A model generated the notes under the pieces. It saw only the letters and a program-made list of their open reading frames with translations. It had not been told where the DNA came from and made no database searches. From Ascidiaceihabitans sp039975415 (GTDB lineage: Bacteria; Pseudomonadota; Alphaproteobacteria; Rhodobacterales; Rhodobacteraceae): a stretch of 64,000 nt of DNA. The position numbers and the translations under genes were made by a program. Positions 51,376-62,000 of the stretch are shown here, piece after piece (positions within the stretch are counted from its first letter, which is position 1; each line of letters starts with the position of its first letter). Location: NCBI RefSeq assembly GCF_039975415.1, contig NZ_JBDWHD010000001.1; one strand, written 5' to 3'.

Positions 51376-52745
51376 TACTCGTTTTCTCCGTCCGGCTTGA
51401 CCCAGAGTAACAGGATCAGACCAATTAAGAAAAGGGCCACCAGCGGTGTGACCCCCAAACGCTGGGACCCCGTGATGTCACTGGCCAACGCGATCAACAA
51501 CGGCGCCATAAAGGACGTGGCTTTGCCCGACAGCGCATAAAGGCCAAAGGCTTCGGTCATGCGGTCAGGATGGGCTTGGCGTGTCATCATGTTGCGCGAG
51601 GCCGATTGCACCACGCCGCCACCCGCACCGATCATGGCCCCAGCGATGTAAAACGCGATGTTGGGCAGGTTGGATCCTTCGGGAACGGCCACCCACAACA
51701 CCGATGTGGGCGTCAGTGAAATGATCAGCAAGGACGACAACATCAGGACAATGACGCTGGCGATAATCACAGGCTTTGGGCCGATGGCCTTGTCGATGTA
51801 TCCTGCAATATAGCAGAACACTGCGCCGCTGACCGCACCCAGAATGCCAAAAACGCCAACCTGTGTGATCGACCAGTCCAGCACGCCCAGTGCGTAAATG
51901 CCCCCAAACGTATACAACCCGTTCAACGCATCACGGTAAAACATGGACGAGCCAAGATAAGCAAACAGGGACGGGCGCGACGGCAAGGATGCGAGTGTTG
52001 TGCCCAATTCGCGGATCCCGTCCATCACAGACACTTTTGTTTCAGGCACTGCCGTTGGGTCGTCGCGCATGTATAAAAAGAACGGGATCATAAAGACCGC
52101 AAACCAGATCGCCGTCATGGGGCCGACAATGCGGGTGTCAGCCTTGGTTAACGGATCAAGGCCGAACAGAGGTTTTAACCCCAACATCGTATTCCCCGTT
52201 TCTGTCGCTTGAAACAGGCCCAGCATCACAAGCAACGACACCACACCACCCACATACCCAAAGGCCCACCCCGTCCCCGATATGCGGCCCAAATCATCCT
52301 TTTTGCCCAGCGTGGGCAGGTAGGCGTTGGTAAAGATGGTGGCAAACTCCATGCCAATCAGGCCAATGCCAAAGAACACAAGCGTCTGGATCACAGAAAA
52401 GCTGCCGGGGGCGGCCAACCAAAGGCCCATGGAGCCGATGAAATACAGCATCGAAAACAGCCAGATCCACGGCATTTTGCGCCCAGAGTTGTCCGAAATA
52501 GACCCAAGGATCGGGGCAAGGATCGCGATGGACAGGCCCGTGACCGTTAACCCGTAGCCCCAATAGGCCTGCGCCTTGGCCTTTGCGATGCCGGGGTCCA
52601 TGCCCCCGGCGGTCAGCGCATCGCTGGCGACCAAAGCAAAATAGGGGCCGAAAATAAACGTCAGGATCAAGGTGTTATACGGCTGGCTGGCCCAGTCGAA
52701 AAAATACCAACCCCAGATGCGCTTCTTTTGTGAAATCTCTGACAT
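51375..52745 (-). CDS. MFS transporter, UMF1/Atg22-type family
   Basis: The 456-residue membrane protein has about twelve helices and the UMF1 signature at the N-terminus (RIWGWYFFDWASQPYNTLIL). Later segments are LAAPGSFSVIQTLVFFGIGL, GWAFGYVGGVVSLLVMLGLF and GGGVVQSASRNMMTRQAHPD. Family members are effluxers of unknown substrate, some linked to amino-acid or peptide export. Here it is cotranscribed with mepA, so handling of cell-wall fragments is possible; that is inference. Length is normal. Confidence 0.88.
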   Translation of the reverse strand: MSEISQKKRIWGWYFFDWASQPYNTLILTFIFGPYFALVASDALTAGGMDPGIAKAKAQAYWGYGLTVTGLSIAILAPILGSISDNSGRKMPWIWLFSMLYFIGSMGLWLAAPGSFSVIQTLVFFGIGLIGMEFATIFTNAYLPTLGKKDDLGRISGTGWAFGYVGGVVSLLVMLGLFQATETGNTMLGLKPLFGLDPLTKADTRIVGPMTAIWFAVFMIPFFLYMRDDPTAVPETKVSVMDGIRELGTTLASLPSRPSLFAYLGSSMFYRDALNGLYTFGGIYALGVLDWSITQVGVFGILGAVSGAVFCYIAGYIDKAIGPKPVIIASVIVLMLSSLLIISLTPTSVLWVAVPEGSNLPNIAFYIAGAMIGAGGGVVQSASRNMMTRQAHPDRMTEAFGLYALSGKATSFMAPLLIALASDITGSQRLGVTPLVALFLIGLILLLWVKPDGENE

Positions 52746-52806
52746 GCCCTGCCCCCGTCTTTATTGTTAACGGATTAAGAACAGGCGCAGGGCGTTGGCG
52801 CAAGAA

Positions 52807-53361
52807 TTAACTGCCTTGCGCGGGGGCTTGCATGGGGGGCCAAGGGCGCATGGCGTCGGCCTCTACCCAGGCTTTGATCCAGTCGGGAAAGGGCGGGCTA
52901 ACGGGATCGCGCCCCAAGCCTTCGGCAACGCGGGCGGGGTCAATGGCCTTGCGGTTTTCCAAAACGGCAGCGCGGTAGAGGATGTGGTTGGCGCAGGTTC
53001 CATCGGGAAAGAACATGGCGTGTTCGAGGTAAATGAACCGGTCATCCCAGCACACTGCGCGGCTGTGGGTGGTGAACTTTTGAAACATAGTGATGCGTTT
53101 GCGGTAGCGCACGGTTGCCCCGGCCATGGCCAACGCCCATTTTTTCCTGAACAGCAACGCGATCAACCCGCCACGCTGCGCAAGTGCGAAGCGTCCCAGG
53201 TCCGAGATCGTTAGCACTCGACCATTGTTCATTTCTGCAAACATGTCCAAGTCCCATGGCCAGCAAATGTGGTGTGAGACATGCGTGTCGTTGAAATTTT
53301 CCAAAGGCGGCAAGCGGCGCGCCATCAGGATATCTTTGAAAAAGCGGATGAAGGGAAACAT
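52807..53361 (-). CDS. Thioesterase-like (4HBT) protein
   Basis: The 184-residue product shows the hotdog-fold pattern of acyl-CoA thioesterases: ICWPWDLDMFAEMNNGRVLT with the Asp/Asn-Gly catalytic stretch, FALAQRGGLIALLFRKKWAL, and VRYRKRITMFQKFTTHSRAV. Its N-terminal RFFKDILMARRLPPLENFND is family-like. The start at 53361 was chosen over an upstream in-frame ATG because the preceding residues (MLDPCANTS...) look like leader sequence. It probably hydrolyses acyl-CoA thioesters. Divergent from yggT. Confidence 0.82.
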   Translation of the reverse strand: MFPFIRFFKDILMARRLPPLENFNDTHVSHHICWPWDLDMFAEMNNGRVLTISDLGRFALAQRGGLIALLFRKKWALAMAGATVRYRKRITMFQKFTTHSRAVCWDDRFIYLEHAMFFPDGTCANHILYRAAVLENRKAIDPARVAEGLGRDPVSPPFPDWIKAWVEADAMRPWPPMQAPAQGS

Positions 53362-53482
53362 GCGGGCTCCTTTGTAGTCCGAAATGGAGGTGTTGGCGCA
53401 TGGGTCAAGCATTAACCTTGCGGCAGGGTTGCCGTTTTATGTAGGGACACCTAACTGTTTGGTGGAAACCGGAGGATCATGG

Positions 53483-53770
53483 ATGATCATTATTTACGAT
53501 GCACTGCAATTGGTTTTGGGTGTCGCCTATTTTATCATCATCGCGCATGTGATTATGAGCTGGTTGATCAACTTTCAGGTGCTGAACCTGCATCAGCCGA
53601 TCGTTTCGCAAATCTGGTATGGCATTTCGCGCCTGCTTGAACCGATGTACGCGCGCATTCGCAGCTTTCTACCGGCAACAGGTGGGCTTGATCTGGCCCC
53701 GCTGGTGGCTTTGCTTGCGGTGATTTTATTGCGTTCTTCCGTGCTGCCAGTTTTGTTCGGGCTGCGTTAG
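53483..53770 (+). CDS. yggT: YggT family membrane protein
   Basis: The 95-residue protein has two membrane helices (LVLGVAYFIIIAHVIMSWLI and LAPLVALLAVILLRSSVLPV). Between them lies the conserved QIWYGISRLLEPMYARIRSF. The YggT family is associated with cell division and osmotic protection in bacteria and chloroplasts, with no biochemical role settled. The start at 53483 has GGAGG about 8 bases upstream; a long in-frame extension was rejected. Confidence 0.9.
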   Translation: MIIIYDALQLVLGVAYFIIIAHVIMSWLINFQVLNLHQPIVSQIWYGISRLLEPMYARIRSFLPATGGLDLAPLVALLAVILLRSSVLPVLFGLR

Positions 53771-53839
53771 GACTTGTTCACCAAATCGTAGTGTGGGAGT
53801 CTGCATTAAAAGAGCAGACAACCCAACAGGATCCGCCCG

Positions 53840-55885
53840 ATGACCAGCGCTGCCACGCTGCTTTCTGACGTTTTTGGCTTTGATGCCTTCCGCGCTGGCC
53901 AACAAGAGATTGTTGAAGCCGTAACGGACGGTGAAAACGTGTTGGCCATCATGCCGACGGGTGGTGGTAAGTCCCTTTGTTTTCAATTGCCTGCTTTGAT
54001 GCGGTCTGGGGTGACTGTGGTGATTTCACCGCTGATCGCTTTGATGCGCGATCAGGTGCGGGCGTTGCAGGAAGCGGGCGTTTGCGCGGGGGCATTGACC
54101 TCTGGCAACACCGAAGAAGAAACTGACGCGGTCTGGGACGGTTTGGAACGTGGCGACCTGAAGTTATTGTACATGGCGCCAGAGCGGCTTGCCTCGTCTG
54201 GGACCCGCGACATGTTGCGGCGGGTGGGTGTGTCCTTGATCGCAGTGGATGAGGCGCATTGCGTCAGCCAATGGGGGCATGATTTTCGCCCTGATTACCT
54301 GCGCATTGGCGAATTGCGGCGTGCTTTGGACGTGCCCTTGGCGGCATTCACGGCGACGGCAGACGCCGAAACCCAAGTCGAGATCGTGCAAAAACTATTT
54401 GATGGCACCCCGCCACGTGCGTTCTTGCGTGGATTTGATCGGCCCAATATCCACTTGGCGTTCGCTTCAAAAGACAGCCCGCGTCGTCAGATTTTGGATT
54501 TTGCAGCGGCACGAAAAGGGCAATCTGGCATCGTATACTGCGGCACCCGTGCGAAAACCGAAGGTATCGCAGGGGCGCTGCGCGACGCCGGGCATGCAGC
54601 GATGCATTATCACGGTGGTATGGACGCCGATGACCGACGGATCGCAGAACGTAGGTTTCAGCAAGAAGATGGCCTGATTGTTGTGGCAACTGTCGCTTTT
54701 GGAATGGGGGTCGACAAGCCGGACATTCGCTGGGTTGCGCATGCGGATTTGCCGAAATCTATCGAAGCGTATTATCAGGAAATCGGTCGTGCCGGGCGTG
54801 ATGGGGCACCGGCAGAAACACTGACTTTGTTTGGCCCCGAAGATATTCGATTGCGCCGTACCCAGATCGATGAAGGGCTTGCACCACCTGAACGCCGCGC
54901 GGCGGATCATGCGCGTTTGAATGCACTGTTGGGGCTGGCCGAAGCGTTGGAATGTCGCCGCAAAACGCTGTTGAAGTATTTTGATGAAACGGACGTGACC
55001 TGTGGCTCGTGTGATTTATGTGATGCACCTGTGGATGTCTTCGATGGGACAACGGCAGTACGCAAGGCCCTGTCGGCGATGTTGCGCACCGATGAATGGT
55101 TTGGTGCGGGGCATCTGATCGACATATTGCTGGGCAACGAAACGGATAAAGTCCGTCAGCGTGGGCATAGTAGCTTGCCGACTTACGGCGTGGGCAAAGA
55201 ATATGACAAGCGCCAGTGGCAGGCCGTGTTTCGCCAGATGATGGGTCACGATCTGGTGCGTCCTGATCCTGAACGACACGGTGCACTTCGTATGACGGAT
55301 GCCGCGTTGCCAATTTTACGAGATGAGGCAAAAATTTCGTTGCGCCGGGATACCATCAAATCCGCAGGCAAGAACCGTCGCCCTGCGGCCAAGGAAATGG
55401 TGGCTGAAGAAGATGCGCCGCTGCTGAGTGCGCTTAAAGCCAAGCGTCGCGGTTTTGCAGAAACCAACAAAGTGCCCGCCTACATTATTTTCAACGATCG
55501 TACCCTGATAGAGATGGCTGAGACACGCCCTAAAACTCTGGATGATATGGCGCGGGTCGGCGGTGTCGGTGCCAAGAAACTTGAAAGCTATGGGGCCGCA
55601 TTTCTGGAAGTGATCAACGGTGAAGCAGAAATGATGCACCCCACCCGGCGTAAACTGGCAGGCCGCGACGCGGGCACTGTGTATGACAGATTGCTGGAGG
55701 TGCAGTCGCAATTGGCCCGCGGTGCTGATGGGATCGACAAACCTCTGAGCTGTTCTGCGTCGCAATTGGCCAAAGTCGCGCAAATGCGGCCAGGTGATGT
55801 TCAAGGGTTGGAGCGGTTGTTGGGCGACAAACGCTCACAAAGATTTGGGCCGGCATTTCTGGACGTCTTGCGGGACGCGGGCTAG
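53840..55885 (+). CDS. recQ: ATP-dependent DNA helicase RecQ
   Basis: The 681-residue helicase shows: GQQEIVEAVTDGENVLAIMP and TGGGKS (Walker A), DEAH in LIAVDEAHCVSQWGHDFRPD, FTATADAETQVEIV, motif V/VI in ATVAFGMGVDKPDIRWVAHA and YYQEIGRAGRDG. The zinc-binding region follows (CRRKTLLKYFDETDVTCGSC), then RQC and HRDC domains (LRDEAKISLRRDTIKS, YIIFNDRTLIEMAETRP) and a C-terminal extension. It unwinds 3'-5' in recombination and fork repair. Full-length, no lesions. yaaA follows 32 bp later. Confidence 0.97.
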   Translation: MTSAATLLSDVFGFDAFRAGQQEIVEAVTDGENVLAIMPTGGGKSLCFQLPALMRSGVTVVISPLIALMRDQVRALQEAGVCAGALTSGNTEEETDAVWDGLERGDLKLLYMAPERLASSGTRDMLRRVGVSLIAVDEAHCVSQWGHDFRPDYLRIGELRRALDVPLAAFTATADAETQVEIVQKLFDGTPPRAFLRGFDRPNIHLAFASKDSPRRQILDFAAARKGQSGIVYCGTRAKTEGIAGALRDAGHAAMHYHGGMDADDRRIAERRFQQEDGLIVVATVAFGMGVDKPDIRWVAHADLPKSIEAYYQEIGRAGRDGAPAETLTLFGPEDIRLRRTQIDEGLAPPERRAADHARLNALLGLAEALECRRKTLLKYFDETDVTCGSCDLCDAPVDVFDGTTAVRKALSAMLRTDEWFGAGHLIDILLGNETDKVRQRGHSSLPTYGVGKEYDKRQWQAVFRQMMGHDLVRPDPERHGALRMTDAALPILRDEAKISLRRDTIKSAGKNRRPAAKEMVAEEDAPLLSALKAKRRGFAETNKVPAYIIFNDRTLIEMAETRPKTLDDMARVGGVGAKKLESYGAAFLEVINGEAEMMHPTRRKLAGRDAGTVYDRLLEVQSQLARGADGIDKPLSCSASQLAKVAQMRPGDVQGLERLLGDKRSQRFGPAFLDVLRDAG

Positions 55886-55917
55886 ATCATGCAACAAGCA
55901 AACAAAAGGACACGTAC

Positions 55918-56688
55918 ATGTTGGTAGTTATTTCTCCGGCCAAAAGGCTGGATTGGGAAGAACGTGATGTGGCCATGACGGCACCTGATTTTCAGGATGA
56001 CGCGATCAGATTGACCAAAACTGCACGTAATTTGACGTTGGGCAAGTTGAAGGACTTGATGCATCTCAGCGATGATTTGGCGAAATTGAACCGCGACCGG
56101 TTTAAGGCGTTTGAAGATGCACCAAGCGTGGATGTGACCCGTCCGGCCGCTTTGGCTTTTGCCGGTGATACGTACCAAGGGCTTGAAGCGCAGACGTTGG
56201 ATTCCGACGAAATGGCATGGGCGCAAGAGCATCTGCGTATTTTGTCGGGACTTTACGGCGTATTGCGGCCACTGGATGCCATTCAGCCCTATCGTCTGGA
56301 AATGGGCAGTCGTCTAAAAACACGCCGTGGCACCAATCTGTATGAGTATTGGGGTGACGATCTGTCAAAGGCTTTGAACCTGCAAGGTGCGTCTGTTGGG
56401 ACTGAGACCTTGATCAATTGCGCAAGCCAAGAGTATTTCGGCGCTGTTGCGATGAAGTCCCTGAAGCTGCGGGTGATTACGCCGGCCTTCATGGAAGACA
56501 AAGGCCAAGGCCCTAAGATTGTGAGCTTTTTTGCCAAAAAGGCACGTGGGGCAATGGCGCGTTTTGTTGTGCAGAACCGTCTGACGCATCCCGACGATAT
56601 TTTGGGATTTGAAGCGGGTGGCTATGCCTATCAACCTGATCTTTCCACAGAAGATAAGCCGGTTTTTGTCCGCCCTTACCCAACCTAG
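55918..56688 (+). CDS. yaaA: Peroxide stress protein YaaA
   Basis: The 256-residue protein matches the YaaA family: MLVVISPAKRLDWEERDVAM, TYQGLEAQTLDSDEMAWAQE, LSGLYGVLRPLDAIQPYRLE, TLINCASQEYFGAVAMKSL. In E. coli YaaA lowers free iron during peroxide stress; the fold resembles DNA-binding proteins. It probably shares a transcript with recQ. AAAAGGA about 8 bases upstream. It is convergent with the histidine kinase gene (3-bp gap). Confidence 0.95.
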   Translation: MLVVISPAKRLDWEERDVAMTAPDFQDDAIRLTKTARNLTLGKLKDLMHLSDDLAKLNRDRFKAFEDAPSVDVTRPAALAFAGDTYQGLEAQTLDSDEMAWAQEHLRILSGLYGVLRPLDAIQPYRLEMGSRLKTRRGTNLYEYWGDDLSKALNLQGASVGTETLINCASQEYFGAVAMKSLKLRVITPAFMEDKGQGPKIVSFFAKKARGAMARFVVQNRLTHPDDILGFEAGGYAYQPDLSTEDKPVFVRPYPT

Positions 56689-56691
56689 GCC

Positions 56692-58923
56692 TTAGCCTGC
56701 CTGCGCCTGATGCTGCACGGGTGGCGTGACATGCGCGGGCGCGCAGGCTTCAATCCGTTCCATGATTTCCGGCTTGCGCAACGGTTTGGTCAGATAATGA
56801 TCCAAACCGGCTTGCAGTATTCCTTGGTCGTCGCCGTCCATGGCGTGCGCGGTTAGCGCAACGATCGGCACGTGACCACCCGTGGTTTGTTCAAGTTTTC
56901 GGATGGCGCCGGTTGCTTCTTTGCCGTCCATTTTTGGCATCGAGATGTCCATGAAGATCAGGTCCGGCTCGAAGCTTTCAAACATTTTAACGGCCTGAAG
57001 CCCGTCGGTCGCAAACATCAAATCAATGTTCAGTTCTTTGACCATCTTTTGAAACACCAACCTGTTGGTCTTGTTGTCTTCCGCGGCCAAAATGCGCATT
57101 TTTCGGGTGTCATGGGGCGTGGCCAGTTCCTCTGACCAGCCGATAGGTGTGGCATCCGCCGTTTGTTCCGCTACAGGGGGTATGACCTCTTTACTGTGAT
57201 TTGCGCCAAGCGATTCCAGTTTTGCGAACAGTTGCTTACGTGGCACCGGCTTTTGCATCAAAGCGTGCAAATGTTTGCGGGCAGGTTCCTTTTCGGCAAA
57301 CCCGGGGTCCGAGCTGAGTAAGATAATCGGGGTGTCGTCGCCGCGCGAGCGAATGGCTTCAGCGAACTCCATACCGTCCATTTCAGGCATATTGTGGTCG
57401 GTCAGGATCAAATCCACTGTACTGTCAAGCTGGGACAATGCGTTTTTGCCATTCGTGCAGCTTGTGACGGTAAGGCCCAACAGTGCTAGTTGTTTTTCCA
57501 AAATCGTACGGTTTGCGGCGATGTCATCAACCACCATCACATGATGCAGCCCGTTGGGGATCAAAGGTGCCATTTGCATCTGGTCGTCCGTGGTGTCCAT
57601 CGTAAGACGCACCCCGAAACACGACCCTACGTTTTCTTCGCTGGTCACCCAGATGTCGCCGCCCATCAGCTTGATCAAACGCTGTGAAATCGCCAACCCC
57701 AACCCAGTTCCGTCGAACTTCCGGTTGCGTTCGTTTTCGACCTGATTGAATTCACCAAAAATATGCCCGACCATATCATTTGCAATGCCGATACCTGTGT
57801 CTTCAATGGTGATCGTGACGTCTGCGTTGCCGGTTTCAGGATTCGGAACGCCAATGACGCGCACCAAAATATGTCCCGAGGCCGTGAATTTGACCGCATT
57901 GCCCATCAAGTTGGTCAAAACCTGTCGAATGCGTCCTGGATCGCCGACGAAACTGGTCGGTAAGAACAAGTCGTAATCGAGAAGCAGGTTCAGTCCTTTG
58001 TCCCGCGCCAAAGGCTGAAGCAACATGATGATTTCGTGGATGCTGCGTTCTAAATCAAAGGGCTCTGGGTGCAGTTCCAGACGTTCTGCTTCGATCTTCG
58101 AATAGTCGAGAACGTCGTTGATGATGACCAGCAGTGCCTCGCCTGAATTTTTGATAGTTTCGACATACAGCTGCTGTTCCTCGTTTAAATCAGTCTCGAC
58201 TAAAAGGTCAGACATGCCGACGACACCATTCATGGGGGTGCGGATTTCATGGCTCATGTTGGCCAGGAAGGCTGATTTGGCACGGTTTGCGGCTTCTGCC
58301 ACTTCGCGCGCTTCATGTAAGTCATTCTCGTTCAGAACAGCGGCTGTGATGTTCAGCCCAAGAGAAACAATGTCTCCGCCTTGTCCACGTCTATCGACCA
58401 GTTTGATGTATTGATCGTTCCACAACCGGATGGTGACAGGTTCTGGATCCCGGGCGTGCCAGCGATTGGACATCATTTCGCGCCAGGCATCGACGGAAAG
58501 ATCGCCGGTGTCGACAATGCCTTCGTCTGTAAGTGCTTGTAGAATAGTAATATAGTTGACGCCAGGCTTGATGTTTTCCAACCCATCAAAGATCGACAAA
58601 TAGGATTTGTTGGCGGCAACCATCAGATTTTCCGCGTTGAAAAAGGCAAAACCGTCCGTGATCGTTTCAACCGAATGCCATAACCGCCGTTCTGCGATCA
58701 TGATCTTTTGATTGGCCACGGTCAGGTCTGATTTAACGCGTTCGTTTTCATCACGAACAGTTGCGACTTCGGCCCGTGTTTCTACTATTTCATTGCTAAG
58801 TGCCTGCGCGTGTTTGCCCAATTTGCGGTTTGCAGCAAAAAGTTCGGCCTGTTTCAATTCCAGCAAACGTTCCGCAGCCAATCGCCCGCGTCGTTCTTCC
58901 GCCAGTTTGTTGGCCAGAGTCAT
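56692..58923 (-). CDS. Hybrid sensor histidine kinase with two receiver domains
   Basis: The 743-residue cytoplasmic protein starts with a long coiled coil (RLAAERLLELKQAELFAANR). A PAS-like domain follows (SVETITDGFAFFNAENLMVA), then HisKA with the phospho-accepting His in FLANMSHEIRTPMNGVVGMS, and an ATPase domain (NLMGNAVKFT, DTGIGI, DGTGLGLAISQRLIKLMGG). Next come REC1 (Asp in LDLILTDHNMPEMDG, written VDLILTDHNMPEMDG in the sequence) and REC2 (Asp in DLIFMDISMPKMDGKEA). No membrane helix or output domain is seen, so it must signal through partners, perhaps an Hpt protein. Start 58923 was preferred to an upstream one (59040) that would add a poor leader and overlap the divergent promoter. 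Confidence 0.93.
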   Translation of the reverse strand: MTLANKLAEERRGRLAAERLLELKQAELFAANRKLGKHAQALSNEIVETRAEVATVRDENERVKSDLTVANQKIMIAERRLWHSVETITDGFAFFNAENLMVAANKSYLSIFDGLENIKPGVNYITILQALTDEGIVDTGDLSVDAWREMMSNRWHARDPEPVTIRLWNDQYIKLVDRRGQGGDIVSLGLNITAAVLNENDLHEAREVAEAANRAKSAFLANMSHEIRTPMNGVVGMSDLLVETDLNEEQQLYVETIKNSGEALLVIINDVLDYSKIEAERLELHPEPFDLERSIHEIIMLLQPLARDKGLNLLLDYDLFLPTSFVGDPGRIRQVLTNLMGNAVKFTASGHILVRVIGVPNPETGNADVTITIEDTGIGIANDMVGHIFGEFNQVENERNRKFDGTGLGLAISQRLIKLMGGDIWVTSEENVGSCFGVRLTMDTTDDQMQMAPLIPNGLHHVMVVDDIAANRTILEKQLALLGLTVTSCTNGKNALSQLDSTVDLILTDHNMPEMDGMEFAEAIRSRGDDTPIILLSSDPGFAEKEPARKHLHALMQKPVPRKQLFAKLESLGANHSKEVIPPVAEQTADATPIGWSEELATPHDTRKMRILAAEDNKTNRLVFQKMVKELNIDLMFATDGLQAVKMFESFEPDLIFMDISMPKMDGKEATGAIRKLEQTTGGHVPIVALTAHAMDGDDQGILQAGLDHYLTKPLRKPEIMERIEACAPAHVTPPVQHQAQAG

Positions 58924-59063
58924 CTGGTGCTCCGTTTTGTCGCAATACTTTGCGCGTACATTCGCTGGTTGAGGTGAAGATTGACTTAACCAGCAGGCAG
59001 GAATCGTTGCAAATCCTGTTTCCTCTGTGCGACCCTTCACACAAGTATTTACCGGAGGGTGCT

Positions 59064-62000
59064 ATGCGTTTTTTGTCGGCTATCATTTTGATTTTCAGCG
59101 TTGCAACGGGGGCCTCTGCACAAGATATTTTGCCGGACGAACGCTACATCGTAACCCCGAATGTGGATTTTTATGGCTCTGACCGTGCATCACTGTTTGA
59201 TACGACCCAACAGGCATGTGCCCGCGCATGTTCGGCAGACAGCGCCTGTGTCGCTTATACGTTCAACAGCCGGTCAAACGCATGCTTTCCGAAATCCGAC
59301 GTATCCGACCGCCAGCCCTATGACGGGGCGATGTCAGCCGAAAAAATCAAAACAACAGCGCAAGCCAAAGGTCTGGCCGCAGCCCGTCTGACGGACCTAT
59401 CGTTTGTTCGGTCGTCGGATTTGAAAATGGCGGCAGCACTTGCGCGGTCCATGGGGGATCGTTTTCCGACAAATGGCCAAAGCCCCGAAGCGGTGGTGTC
59501 TGCCGCACGTTCGGTTTTTGGATCAGAACGGGTATCGGCATATCGCAGGATTGGCGCAGCAATTGCTTTCACAGATGCGTCTGATTTGTGGGCGCAGTTC
59601 GCTTATGTTGGCCGACGTTTAAACGCTGGGTCCAACCAAACAAAACGTCAGGGGCGTCGTGACGCGATCCCTGCGGCCGTGAACGCCTATTTGCGCGCCG
59701 CAAGCACCGGGGCGCAGGTGAATGCGCTTCAACAATTGGCCTTTGCCTATGAAGCCAACAACCGCGGCAAAGATATGATTGCGCCGTTGCGCTTGGCCTA
59801 CGACATCCAGCCCCGCGAAGAAGTCTCAAAAGCGTTGGACAAGGCAATCAACAAATACGGTTTTCGTATCATTGAACACACGGTGGAAAACCGTGGCCCA
59901 GAGCCACAGATTTGCGCAGTCTTTTCAGAAGAATTGGCAAAATCGGGTGTCACATATGGTGATTATGTCCGCATCGATGGAGACGTTGGTGTCACTGCCA
60001 AAGGTCGCCGGTTGTGTGTCGAAGGTGTGCAATTCGGGTCCCGTTATCAAGTGACGTTCCGTGCTGGTTTGCCTGATGCGAAAGGCGAAAAACTGGTGCG
60101 CGATGTGGATTTGGCGCTTTACGTGCGGGATCGCGATCCGCAAGTCCGGTTTCCCGGGCGCAGCTATGTTTTGCCGCGCGGCGCTGACGCGGCTTTGCCG
60201 GTTGAGACGGTCAATCTGAACGAAGTTACCTTGCAATTGCGCCGCGTCAGTGATCGCAATCTGCTGCGCTCCATTCAGGAAAAATACTTCGGCAAACCGC
60301 TGTCCAGTTGGCAAGAACGCAACTTTAGCGAAGACATCGCACAGAACGTCTGGAGCGGAACAGCCGATGTTCAGAACACGCTGAACGCCGACATGACCAC
60401 ACGTTTGCCAATTGGCGATGTTTTGGGCGGTATGCCCCCGGGCATCTATACCCTGACGGCCCGTGTTCCGGGGCAAAATGAAAGCGACGGGGCAGGGGCC
60501 ACGCAGTGGTTTGTGCTGTCCGATCTGGGGCTGACGACATGGCAGGGCAACACCGGTCTGACGGTGACGGTGCGCGGGTTAAGCGATGCGCAAGCGCGTG
60601 CAGGCGTTGAGGTTTCTTTGATTTCCAAAGCAAATGCAGTGCTGGCCAAAGCGGTTACTGACGCGGATGGTTTTGCGACTTTTGCACCCGGTCTTAGCCG
60701 TGGATCGGGCGCGTCCGCTCCTGCATTGATTGTTGCGCAAATGGGCGAAGACGACATCGGGTTTTTGCCGTTGACGGACCCCGCATTTGATCTGTCGGAT
60801 CGCGGTGTGGCAGGGCGCCCGGCCGCCCCGCCGGTGGACGTGTTCTTGACGACGGATCGCGGTGCCTACCGTCCAGGCGACACGATTTTTGCCACCGCAT
60901 TGTTACGTGATGCCCAGGTCAAAGCGATTGCTGGCATGCCGCTTACTGCGATTCTGACCCGCCCTGACGGTGTGGAATACAGTCGTCATCTAAGCGCAGA
61001 CGCGATGGCGGGGGGGCATGTCTTCGAGATGCCAGTGGGGGGCACGGCCCCACGCGGAACATGGCGATTGTCTTTGAAATCTGATTTAGATGCTGCGGCA
61101 CTGGCCAGCCAAACTGTGCTGGTTGAAGACTTCCTGCCCGAACGCATTGATGCAAAGCTGTCCTTGCCCGACGCCCCTATTCGTCTTGGGGATCGCCCTC
61201 CTTTGACTGTAGATGCACGGTATTTGTTTGGCGCACCCGGCGGCAATCTGGCGGTGGAAGGCGATGTGCGCCTGCGTGCTTTACGCAGATTGGAGGCTTG
61301 GCCCGGCTATCAATTTGGCCGTCATGATTTGCAGCTTTCGACCCAAACCCGCTACTTAGAGCCTTCTCGAACGGACGATCTGGGCCGTGCGGTGATGGAA
61401 CTGCGCATGCCTGACGGCAATCCGGAACATGCCTTGTACGAAGCGCAAGTGGCTGTGCGTGTCACCGAAGGCTCAGGTCGTCCGATTGAACGGCGCATGG
61501 TCCGCGCATTGGATTTGCAAGGTGCTGTGATTGGCATAAAGCCGCTGTTCGAGGACGTGTTGAACGAAGGCGCGGATGCTTTGTTTGAACTTGTGTCTGT
61601 TGGCGGGTCTGTTGATGCGAAATGGACCATGAACCGCGTGCGAACGCGGTACCAGTGGTACCAGCTTTACGGCGATTGGAACTGGGAACCGATTGTGCAA
61701 CGCACCGAGATTGCCTCTGGCGCTGTGACGCTGGGCATCGATCCGGTGACGGTTGCCGCCCCTACCGAATGGGGCGAATACGAGCTTGTCGTGGAAACGT
61801 CAGGCGGGGCGTACACGGCATCTTCCGTCGATTTTTACGCGGGATGGTACGGCGGGGGTGACGCTGCTTCGACGCCAGACCGCTTGGAGATGTCGCTGGA
61901 TGCAGAAAGCTATGATCTGGGGGACACAGCCACATTGCGTTTGGTGCCACGCTATGACGGCGTAGGATTGATTGCGGTTATGTCGGGAGGCGTGATTGAA